A stretch of DNA of 64,000 nt from JAVWGW01 sp036651575 (GTDB lineage Bacteria > Actinomycetota > Coriobacteriia > Coriobacteriales > Eggerthellaceae): NCBI GenBank assembly GCA_036651575.1, contig JAVVXN010000003.1:1-64000 (forward strand), in the 5' to 3' direction. Positions 1 to 6,848 of this stretch are shown here, piece after piece; position 1 is the stretch's first letter; each line of letters opens with the position of its first letter. Under the pieces are notes generated by a model. The model saw only the letters and a program-made list of their open reading frames with translations, was not told the origin of the DNA and did not search any database. The position numbers and the translations under genes were made by a program.

Positions 1-878
1 CCGTCGAAAAACTGCTTGAAGCCAGGGGCTTGCAGCTTGTCTCCGGTAAAGGTTTCCTGCATGGTTTCAAGGCGGCTCATGTCGGTGAGTAGAGTGGGAA
101 ACATATGCACGCGCACTTTCAGCTTGCCCTGCGCATCGAGGCTGGCAAAAATATCGTCGCGCACGAAGTCGAGTCCGGGACTCGCCATAAGCGACATATC
201 ACATACCGAGGTGATGCCGCAGGCCACGAGAGTTTCCATGAATCCTTGGTAGGCTTCGCTCATTTCTTCGAGGGTGAAAGCATCCACGATACGGGGCATC
301 AGTTCCATCGCGGCGGCTTCGCGGATGATGCCCGTAAGCTCGCCGGCTTCGTCGCGGTCGTAGCTACCTCCGCAGGGAGCCACTGAGTCGCGTGTAAGCC
401 CCAACTTTGTAAGGGCGTAGGAGTTGACCCAAAGGGTGTGGGCATCGCCGGAATACATGGCTACCGGACGGTCGGGGTAGGCGGCATCGAGAGAGGCCTT
501 GCTGGGTATCTGTGCGGGATTCCAAAGATAATCACGCCATCCTTGGGTGAGCAACCATGAACCTTTCGGCCTGCGGGCTGCAAGAGGTGCAAGCTTCGCG
601 ACGCAATCCGCTTCGTTTTCTCCTCGATACGCTTCAGCTAAGGGTGATGAGTAGAGCGCTGACTGAAAGAAATGCAGATGCGAATCGTGAAATCCTGCGG
701 TGATCATCGCGTCACCAAAGTCGCGCACCTGCGTGTTCGGACCCCGAAAATCTTCCGCTTCCTCAAATGTTCCCACAAAGATGATGCGCCCGTCGGCAAG
801 CGCGATGGCTCCCGGCTGTGTTGTGTCGTGCAGTCCGGTGAACAGCGCGGTGCTTTTCAAGATAAGTTCGGCAATCAT
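1..878 (-). CDS. Amidohydrolase, YtcJ-like (partial, C-terminus beyond window)
   Basis: Reading the minus strand from an ATG at 878 gives an uninterrupted frame to the window edge, at least 292 residues. The N-terminus MIAELILKSTALFTG and the GFHDSHLHF segment (HxH metal site near residue 65) are typical of the amidohydrolase superfamily, YtcJ-like branch, which hydrolyses amide or ester bonds in the cytoplasm. Later segments such as SYDRDEAGELTGIIREAA also fit that family. No signal peptide is seen. The gene lies 27 nt downstream of the metallo-hydrolase gene on the same strand and may be cotranscribed with it. The substrate cannot be told. The metal ligands in the missing C-terminal third could not be checked. 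Confidence 0.8.
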   Translation of the reverse strand, partial: MIAELILKSTALFTGLHDTTQPGAIALADGRIIFVGTFEEAEDFRGPNTQVRDFGDAMITAGFHDSHLHFFQSALYSSPLAEAYRGENEADCVAKLAPLAARRPKGSWLLTQGWRDYLWNPAQIPSKASLDAAYPDRPVAMYSGDAHTLWVNSYALTKLGLTRDSVAPCGGSYDRDEAGELTGIIREAAAMELMPRIVDAFTLEEMSEAYQGFMETLVACGITSVCDMSLMASPGLDFVRDDIFASLDAQGKLKVRVHMFPTLLTDMSRLETMQETFTGDKLQAPGFKQFFD

Positions 879-905
879 GGGGCACGTTCCTTTCGGGGAG
901 GTGTT

Positions 906-1922
906 TTATGCTCTTTCAAATCGATAATCGGTGCCGCAGGTGATCATTTTCAACTTGCCTTCGCACACAAGATAGACGAGATGTGCCATGGTTTCGGCCA
1001 TCGAAAAGTACTGCTGGTCGAGAGCCCACGACTCCCATCGATCATATTTCCAGGAAGCGTTGCTGGCGATATCGATCAGGCTATCATGCCCTGCGACCAC
1101 GAGGTCATAGATTTCCTCCAACCGTTCGACATGGTGGCGCTGTAGGTAGTCGATACGCTCGGCAATGCCCGAAAAAGGGTCTCCATGACCGGGCAGCGCC
1201 ACGTCGACATCGTAGGATCGCAGTTTTTCGAGGCTGGCAAGAAAGTCTGCCAGCGCATTGTCGGCGGGCATCCAGGTGATGATCGAAGGCGTTATGCGGT
1301 TTAAGATGTGGTCTCCGGCAATAAGAAGTTTTTCGTCGCGTTCGTACAGGCAGATGTGCCAGTTATCGTGTCCGGGCGTTTCGATGATCTCAAAACAATA
1401 TTCGCCGGCCTGCAGCGTGTCTCCTTCGGCAAGAAACGTAACGTGTGGGTGATTTTTGAGGGGAAGCAACTCCATGGAAACGTAGTGCTTGCGTCCGTGG
1501 TCGCCGGACGTGATGGTGAGTTCGGGGTGCATGCTCTCGATGACTTCTTCGAGCAGGGGGGCAAATACCGTACTTTGTATTTCGTTGTAGTTTTCAACCT
1601 CGATAAACGAATGGATATTTGCGTACACCTTCATGCCCGGTCGGTAGATGCGATCGAGATTGCCGGTGTGGTCGGGGTGGGAATGGGTCAACACAATGGT
1701 GACGCTGTCCCAGCTGCGGTTGAGGGCTGCAAGGGCGGCATCGAGTGCGGCCTCGCAGCGGGGATGATTGAATCCGACGTCGATGATGAACGTCTCTTCT
1801 TCTCCGCAGATGAAATAGGAGTTGAGGGATTTAAGGGGATTGTTGGGAAGAGGAACGGCGACCCGATAAATGTTCGGGTGAATTTCTATCGGAGCATCAA
1901 ATTGTTCCACAGGAGTGAGCAT
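906..1922 (-). CDS. MBL-fold metallo-hydrolase
   Basis: This is a 338-residue metallo-beta-lactamase-fold protein. The motif LTHSHPDHTGN (HxHxDH) supplies the di-metal site, and ETPGHDNWHICLY and LIAGDHIL supply the later His and Asp ligands. The C-terminal part (LPGHGDPFSG, then a helical region) resembles glyoxalase-II-like/RNase-Z-like hydrolases with a winged-helix tail. I chose the ATG at 1922, which has AAGGA about 8 nt upstream on the minus strand. The frame is open 14 codons further up, but that extension is Phe-rich and lacks a ribosome site. The gene is probably cotranscribed with the amidohydrolase. The substrate is unknown. Confidence 0.85.
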   Translation of the reverse strand: MLTPVEQFDAPIEIHPNIYRVAVPLPNNPLKSLNSYFICGEEETFIIDVGFNHPRCEAALDAALAALNRSWDSVTIVLTHSHPDHTGNLDRIYRPGMKVYANIHSFIEVENYNEIQSTVFAPLLEEVIESMHPELTITSGDHGRKHYVSMELLPLKNHPHVTFLAEGDTLQAGEYCFEIIETPGHDNWHICLYERDEKLLIAGDHILNRITPSIITWMPADNALADFLASLEKLRSYDVDVALPGHGDPFSGIAERIDYLQRHHVERLEEIYDLVVAGHDSLIDIASNASWKYDRWESWALDQQYFSMAETMAHLVYLVCEGKLKMITCGTDYRFERA

Positions 1923-2093
1923 AATCGTATCCTTGCCTACGAAAAAGAAAAAAGAAGAAAGCATTTTTGTCGAACCTCATTGTACGGTATGCTTGTTTTT
2001 GATGTCCATCATTGATTTGCCGATGGTTTTTTTACCATGAGGCTTTCGGTGTTGGAGAAAGTGGTCGGGTGAACCCCTGGTGGCTTAAGGGTT

Positions 2094-2133
2094 AAGAAAA
2101 AGAAAAAGGCCAGAGACGTATAAGCCTCTGGCC
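2094..2133 (-). terminator. Rho-independent terminator of the tRNA-Gln/tRNA-Glu operon
   Basis: On the minus strand an 8-bp perfect stem (GGCCAGAG / CTCTGGCC, 2126-2133 with 2108-2115) is followed by a T-rich run broken only by C (2094-2107). It begins 12 nt after the 3' end of tRNA-Glu, as expected for the end of the tRNA transcript. Confidence 0.8.
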
Positions 2134-2144
2134 GGTAAATTCTT

Positions 2145-2221
2145 TGGTAGCCCGGACCGGATTCGAACCGGCGACCTCCGCCTTGAGAGGGCGGCGTCCT
2201 GAACCGCTAGACGACCGGGCC
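2145..2221 (-). tRNA. tRNA-Glu (anticodon CTC)
   Basis: The minus strand folds as a cloverleaf. The acceptor stem is GGCCCGG with CCGGGCT, and the 3' CCA is encoded (2145-2147). The anticodon stem is CCGCC/GGCGG with loop CTCTCAA, so the anticodon is CTC and reads GAG. The T-loop is TTCGAAT. It is the second gene of a two-tRNA transcript. Confidence 0.93.
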
Positions 2222-2251
2222 ATACCAAACATCGTTATTCGCGCAAGCGAA

Positions 2252-2325
2252 TGGCTGGGGTGGAAGGAGTCGAACCCTCACATACGGCACCAGAAGCCGC
2301 TGTCCTACCATTAGACGACACCCCA
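2252..2325 (-). tRNA. tRNA-Gln (anticodon CTG)
   Basis: The minus strand gives a 7-bp acceptor stem TGGGGTG/CACCCCA, discriminator G and encoded CCA. The anticodon stem is GCGGC/GCCGT with loop TTCTGGT, so the anticodon is CTG and reads CAG. It lies 30 nt upstream of tRNA-Glu(CTC) and is likely transcribed with it. Confidence 0.93.
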
Positions 2326-2347
2326 ATGATGCCTGCGTCGTACGCTT

Positions 2348-2376
2348 TATAAATAAGAAGCGGAGACGCGAGTGAA
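2348..2376 (-). promoter_or_regulatory. Putative promoter of the tRNA-Gln/tRNA-Glu operon
   Basis: On the minus strand TTCACT (-35 like, 2371-2376) and TTTATA (-10 like, 2348-2353) are separated by 17 nt. They end about 22 nt before the first base of tRNA-Gln. The match to the vegetative consensus is moderate, but the position fits. Confidence 0.45.
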
Positions 2377-2413
2377 TATATTACTTTCCGGTCGCGCGTT
2401 CGTCAAGGAAAAC

Positions 2414-3787
2414 TTATGGATGATAGGTATCTTTCACAAACCTCCACAAAGCTTTCCGTTCATTGGGAAGCTTTTCGTCGATGACCGCATTGAGAGCGGC
2501 CTCAAGAATCGATCCAACGGCAGGGCCTGCAGGAACGCCCAAAGCGATGACGTCCCCGCCTTTGATTGCGAGATCGTGCAGGGAAAATGCTTCCTGTGCA
2601 GCCAGAATTTTATCGAGGAGCACCTCGAGCTCGTTTGCGGCTTCGACGCGTGCGCGGCAGTGAGGTGCCTGTGAGAGGGCATCGCCACGCTTGAGGTCGC
2701 ACAGCGCCCGAAAGAGGTCGACGCGTCCTTGTAGACGATGCAGCACGCGTTTGATCGCTCGGGGCGTAGGTTCAATCACGTCGTCGTGGTGTTTTACCAA
2801 AAGCAATACGTCATCGGCAAAGCGGGGGCTCATCTTGAGGCGCCGCATTGCGGTATTCGCCAGCTCGCAGCTGATTTCGGCATGTCCGTAGAAGTGGCCC
2901 ACCCCCGCGTCGTCGGTGAAGAAAGCGCGTGGTTTTCCGAAATCGTGAAAGAGCGCCGCCCAACGCACGAGTGGGTAGGGCGGCGTGTTTTGCACGACGT
3001 ACGCCGTGTGCTCAAGAACATCGTAACGGTGATAGGGCGTTTTCTGGTCGAACCCCTTCATGGGTAGCAGCTCGGGCATAATGACCCCGAGCACGTCGAC
3101 GTATTCCAGCAACGTATCGTGGATGCGAGTCCCGCAGAGCATACCTTCGAGCTCGTGAGCAACGCGTTCGGCGGCAAGGGTTTTCATGAGGGGTGCTTGT
3201 TCGCGCATGCTTTGCGCCGTTTTCGCTTCAAGGGAAAATGATAGTTGGGAGGCGAAGCGAACACCGCGAAGGATGCGCAGCGCATCTTCTTCGAAACGTT
3301 TTTTCGGACAACCTACGGCGCGAAGGATACCTGCTTTTATATCGGCACATCCGTCGTAGGGATCGCGAAATCCGCGGAGGGGATGGTAGGCGATCGCATT
3401 GACGGTGAAATCGCGACGCGCTAAATCTTCCTCGATGCTGCGAACGAATTCGACGGTTGTGGGGTGACGGTTGTCAAGATAGCTGCCGTCGATGCGATAG
3501 GTGGTGATTTCGAGGCGCATGCCATCAACGAGTGCGGTGACGGTGCCGTGCTTCGTTCCGGTTTCAAACACGGCATAGCCGCGCGCGGTGAAAATATCTC
3601 GAACCGATTGCCAACAAGCCGATGTTGCGATGTCGACATCGGCGGAAAGACGATCCATGAGCGCGTCTCGCACGAAGCCGCCGACGCACCACGCCTCGTA
3701 TCCGGCATCTTCTAAGGCGGCAAGGGCGGTATGCGCGGCGGGAGGCAAAACGGGTAAGGATGCAAGGGGGGCGATGTCGGATGGCAT
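2414..3787 (-). CDS. cca: CCA tRNA nucleotidyltransferase with HD domain
   Basis: This protein of about 457 residues adds or repairs the 3' CCA of tRNAs, using CTP and ATP without a template. The N-terminal class II polymerase-beta head carries GGFVRDALMDR and the catalytic pair in ADVDIATS. It is followed by RRDFTVNAIAYHP and the helical RNA-binding neck. An HD phosphohydrolase domain follows (YHRYDVLEHT, ALFHDFGKPRAF, VKHHDDVIEP), as in actinobacterial CCA enzymes. I use the ATG at 3787. A TTG ten codons upstream (3817) is also in frame, and neither start has a convincing ribosome site. It diverges from the SARP-type regulator across an AT-rich intergenic region. Confidence 0.92.
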   Translation of the reverse strand: MPSDIAPLASLPVLPPAAHTALAALEDAGYEAWCVGGFVRDALMDRLSADVDIATSACWQSVRDIFTARGYAVFETGTKHGTVTALVDGMRLEITTYRIDGSYLDNRHPTTVEFVRSIEEDLARRDFTVNAIAYHPLRGFRDPYDGCADIKAGILRAVGCPKKRFEEDALRILRGVRFASQLSFSLEAKTAQSMREQAPLMKTLAAERVAHELEGMLCGTRIHDTLLEYVDVLGVIMPELLPMKGFDQKTPYHRYDVLEHTAYVVQNTPPYPLVRWAALFHDFGKPRAFFTDDAGVGHFYGHAEISCELANTAMRRLKMSPRFADDVLLLVKHHDDVIEPTPRAIKRVLHRLQGRVDLFRALCDLKRGDALSQAPHCRARVEAANELEVLLDKILAAQEAFSLHDLAIKGGDVIALGVPAGPAVGSILEAALNAVIDEKLPNERKALWRFVKDTYHP

Positions 3788-3900
3788 GGTGTCGGTTTCT
3801 TTCGTTTGATGTTCCAAAGGTGCACTATAACATTCTTTTTTGCACCGAGATTTTCTTTTCCTTGAGTGGTTTTATGATAAACCTTCCGGGGAGATTACGG

Positions 3901-3938
3901 AAAATAATGCATTTTTTTAAAAAAATATGCATTATTTT
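3901..3938. promoter_or_regulatory. 38-bp AT-rich palindrome in the cca / SARP-regulator divergent region
   Basis: AAAATAATGCAT (3901-3912) and its exact complement ATGCATTATTTT (3927-3938) flank TTTTTT-AAAAAAA plus one unpaired T, so the whole 38 bp is self-complementary with a single bulge. It lies between the divergent starts at 3787 and 4045, so it is not a terminator between convergent genes. Further GCATTA and GTTATTT copies follow up to about 3960. An operator or cruciform site is likely. The binding protein is unknown. Confidence 0.55.
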
Positions 3939-4018
3939 GGGCGTTATTTCGCATTAATATTTAAAAATCTATTGTTATCGGTGTCCGAGGTGATTAAAAT
4001 TTGAGTTCCCTGGTTTAG

Positions 4019-4038
4019 CCTCCTGTTTTGTCAGGGGG
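4019..4038 (+). promoter_or_regulatory. Hairpin covering the Shine-Dalgarno sequence of the SARP-type regulator gene
   Basis: CCTCCTG (4019-4025) pairs along its full length, with one T-G wobble, with CAGGGGG (4032-4038) around a 6-nt loop. The GGGGG of the right arm is the ribosome site of the GTG start at 4045, with 6-nt spacing. In this fold the ribosome site would be hidden. No T-run follows, so it does not look like a terminator. Confidence 0.5.
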
Positions 4039-4044
4039 TTTATC

Positions 4045-6726
4045 GTGAACAGTTATTTGCAGAGTACCGCGTGTAAGGGAAGGAAGCCGAAACAACTTCC
4101 CCTCTTCCATCACCAATCGCGCTCGACGCTTCTTGCCAAGATGCTGCAGGAACGAAATGTCGTCCGATTCCTTGTGGCACCGAAGTCCTTTGGAAAAACT
4201 GCGCTTGCACTTGAATATGCGGAATCCATTTTTTCTCTGGAGCACGTTTTTTGGGTCGATGCAAAACATCCGTGCTTTCTGCGTGATTTGGATAAGGGGA
4301 TTATCGGTTCGGGACTTCTTGCTCAGAGTACGCAAGCCTCCCTTGTGGTATTCGACGACCTTCCTTACCTTAACTCCGACCGCTGTGAGGGGTTGTCAAA
4401 AACATTCGATGCGCTTTTGGCGCGGGGATGGGAAGTGGTGGCAACAACGGTGCCGACCTGCGATGTTTTCGATTCTTGCCAAGTTGATAAAGTGCGTTTT
4501 GACGCGCGCGCTCTGCTTTTAGATGATGAGGAAGTAAACGCTTCTTGCGGGGTGTGTGATGCAAAAGTGCTGGCGCACCATCTTCTTATTGAGCGTATTC
4601 CGGGGATATATTGGGGTGGATCCGATCGGGACCGCCGCTTTTTGTCGGGGATCGCGCAGGAAGATCTTCCTGCAGAAATGCTGCTCCCTCTTTTTGTAAT
4701 GATGGTTTTGAAGCGGGGCACTTTTGAGGATATCGCCGCGTTGACTCGATGTTGGCGAAACGATGTTGTCGCAGCTCTTGCGGCGGACCACCCCTATTTA
4801 GGCATCGATCTTCGAGGGGAGACATTCGATGCTGCCTCGTTTGCGATGGACGATATCGCCGCAACGCTCGGCACGCGGCTTGAAAAGATGGCGCTGGCTT
4901 CTCGCTGCGATTCCGCTGATGTTTTTGTGGCTCAGCTCGCCCATCTTTTGTTGAAGTCTCAGGCGGGTGAAGGGTCTCGTGCGTGTGCACTGATGTCGCT
5001 GTGCGGCGCGTCCCAGCGAATGCAGTGGCTCGCCATCCATCAAGAAGCGTTATTGCGCGATGGTATCCTGGTGTTCTCCCAGCGTCTTTTCGAGAGCATT
5101 CCTCCTTCTTGCGGCGAAAAAGACGCTTCTCTGCTTGTTTTGAGCGGATGGCGCCTTCTTCTGCTGGGAAATCGTACGGTGGCGATCGAGCAGGCCTGTC
5201 GCGTTGTCTTTGATTGTGATGCGGACCGGACCGACCGAATGCTTGCTGGACTGCTGGCTGCCCGTTATGGCGACGAGGAGGTATCGGCGCGATCGCAAGA
5301 GGTTTTAGCCGCTCTCGCCTTGCTTGATACTCGGGATCGAGTTGATATGTGCAGACGACTTTCTGTCGAAGCGTCAAAGCTTTTGTGTGTCAAAGCTCCG
5401 CCCAATGAGGTGCGAATCCGTTTTTTGGAATTTTTGAATGCGGTTTTTCTTTGTCTTCGTTTCGATGCAGAGCAGGGGCTGACCCTTGTTTGTGAACAGG
5501 TTGAGCGTGAGGTGGTATCAAAGGCACCCGAATATTTCGATCTTGGCGCTATCGTGATGATTATGTCGCTTGAGCGCATACAGCTCATGCGAGAACAGGG
5601 TCAGATGACGAAGGCTTCGATGCAGCTGTCCCATCGCCTTGCCGCCGGTGTTCGATCTTTTGTTTCTGATGCGGCGCGCCTGGGTGTGATGTCGGTGTGC
5701 GTGGGCCGTCTTGTTGAAAAAATGGAGGGGTGCGGCCTTCTTACTCCGGAAACTCGTCAGGCGCTTCCCGATCAATTTTTTGTTCATGTGCAGGACTGGA
5801 ATACGGTGCTTCTCGCACAACAAAACGAGTACGCCAAAAGCCAACAAAGCGTGTCGCCCTCTATCGCTGCGGATACGTACACCAAAACGCTGCAGTCGTT
5901 GCACGCGTGCGACGTGTCGGAAAAAAGCATTGCGATTCCCCGACTCTATATTCGGCTTTTTGGCGGTCTCGAGATACAGCTTGGATCTCAGCAGGTTGAT
6001 CCGCGGCTTTTCCGCCGCCAAAAAGTTCAAACGCTCTGCGCGATTCTCGTTCTTAATCGGGGAAAAGAGATCTCGCGGGCCGCTTTATGCGAGTCGCTGT
6101 GGCCGGAATCTTTACCCGAAAAAGCTCGCAATAATCTCTACAGTACGTGGTCGATGTTGCGCCGTGCTCTCACCTCTGATTCGGGGTCGTGTCCCTATCT
6201 CGTGCGCTTGCAGCGCAGCTGCAAAATTGATGCCTCTTTGGTTACCAGCGATGTTTTTGAACTGGGAAAGCTGTGCGATCAGCTTTTGTTCTCATCGCCC
6301 GACGTCGAAGTGTTTTCCCCGATATATACTCAAATCGTCGGTTTGTATACCGGGGATTTGCTTCCCGGTGAATCGGAGAATTCGATTATCTTACGCCACC
6401 GCAACGAACTGCGCACTCGTCTGGTCGATGCTTTGGTTGCAGCCGCAAACGCACTGTATCGCGCCCGGGAACTGCCGGCTGCCCTTCAGTTTGCGCGCGC
6501 CGCTTTGCGCTACGATGAAACGCGCGAGGATGTCTACAAGATACTGATCCAGGTACAGATTGCCGTCGGCCAGCGCTCAAGTGCGATGCAGACCTATTTC
6601 CGTTGCCGAAATTACCTGACCACCGAGCTCGGTATCGACCCGTCGGCGCAGATGGTAGCTCTCTATAATCAGATGATTACCGAGGATATTCCCGTGGTGC
6701 AGCAGCTGACGCTACCCCTTTCTTGA
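4045..6726 (+). CDS. SARP-family transcriptional regulator with N-terminal ATPase-like region
   Basis: This 893-residue cytoplasmic regulator has an N-terminal AAA/STAND-like ATPase region. Its Walker-A-like APKSFGKT (residues 45-52) has Ala where the first Gly is usual, and SLVVFDDL (99-106) is Walker-B-like. A long helical middle region, perhaps TPR-like, follows. An OmpR-type winged helix begins near residue 635 (IRLFGGLEIQLG, ALCESLWPE, LYSTWSMLRRAL). A bacterial transcriptional activation domain ends in GIDPSAQMVALYNQM. The arrangement is inverted relative to classical SARP proteins, with the DNA-binding part at the C-terminus. I use the GTG at 4045 because of the GGGGG ribosome site, itself inside a hairpin. 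The target genes are unknown. It lies upstream of secA with a 122-nt gap. Confidence 0.8.
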   Translation: MNSYLQSTACKGRKPKQLPLFHHQSRSTLLAKMLQERNVVRFLVAPKSFGKTALALEYAESIFSLEHVFWVDAKHPCFLRDLDKGIIGSGLLAQSTQASLVVFDDLPYLNSDRCEGLSKTFDALLARGWEVVATTVPTCDVFDSCQVDKVRFDARALLLDDEEVNASCGVCDAKVLAHHLLIERIPGIYWGGSDRDRRFLSGIAQEDLPAEMLLPLFVMMVLKRGTFEDIAALTRCWRNDVVAALAADHPYLGIDLRGETFDAASFAMDDIAATLGTRLEKMALASRCDSADVFVAQLAHLLLKSQAGEGSRACALMSLCGASQRMQWLAIHQEALLRDGILVFSQRLFESIPPSCGEKDASLLVLSGWRLLLLGNRTVAIEQACRVVFDCDADRTDRMLAGLLAARYGDEEVSARSQEVLAALALLDTRDRVDMCRRLSVEASKLLCVKAPPNEVRIRFLEFLNAVFLCLRFDAEQGLTLVCEQVEREVVSKAPEYFDLGAIVMIMSLERIQLMREQGQMTKASMQLSHRLAAGVRSFVSDAARLGVMSVCVGRLVEKMEGCGLLTPETRQALPDQFFVHVQDWNTVLLAQQNEYAKSQQSVSPSIAADTYTKTLQSLHACDVSEKSIAIPRLYIRLFGGLEIQLGSQQVDPRLFRRQKVQTLCAILVLNRGKEISRAALCESLWPESLPEKARNNLYSTWSMLRRALTSDSGSCPYLVRLQRSCKIDASLVTSDVFELGKLCDQLLFSSPDVEVFSPIYTQIVGLYTGDLLPGESENSIILRHRNELRTRLVDALVAAANALYRARELPAALQFARAALRYDETREDVYKILIQVQIAVGQRSSAMQTYFRCRNYLTTELGIDPSAQMVALYNQMITEDIPVVQQLTLPLS

Positions 6727-6848
6727 GGAGGGTTGTCCCCGCTTCTCCCTGAGATGTGGCTGTGGATTTCCTCTGAAGCGAAGAGGGCTGTGTTAGAGTA
6801 AAAAAGTTCGGAATTTACCCTGTTGCGCGCAAGAGAAAGCGTTATGAC

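Noticed and set aside
5518..6547. Overlapping open frames on both strands inside the SARP-type gene
   Set aside because: They lie within a clear real gene, and their translations show no family features.
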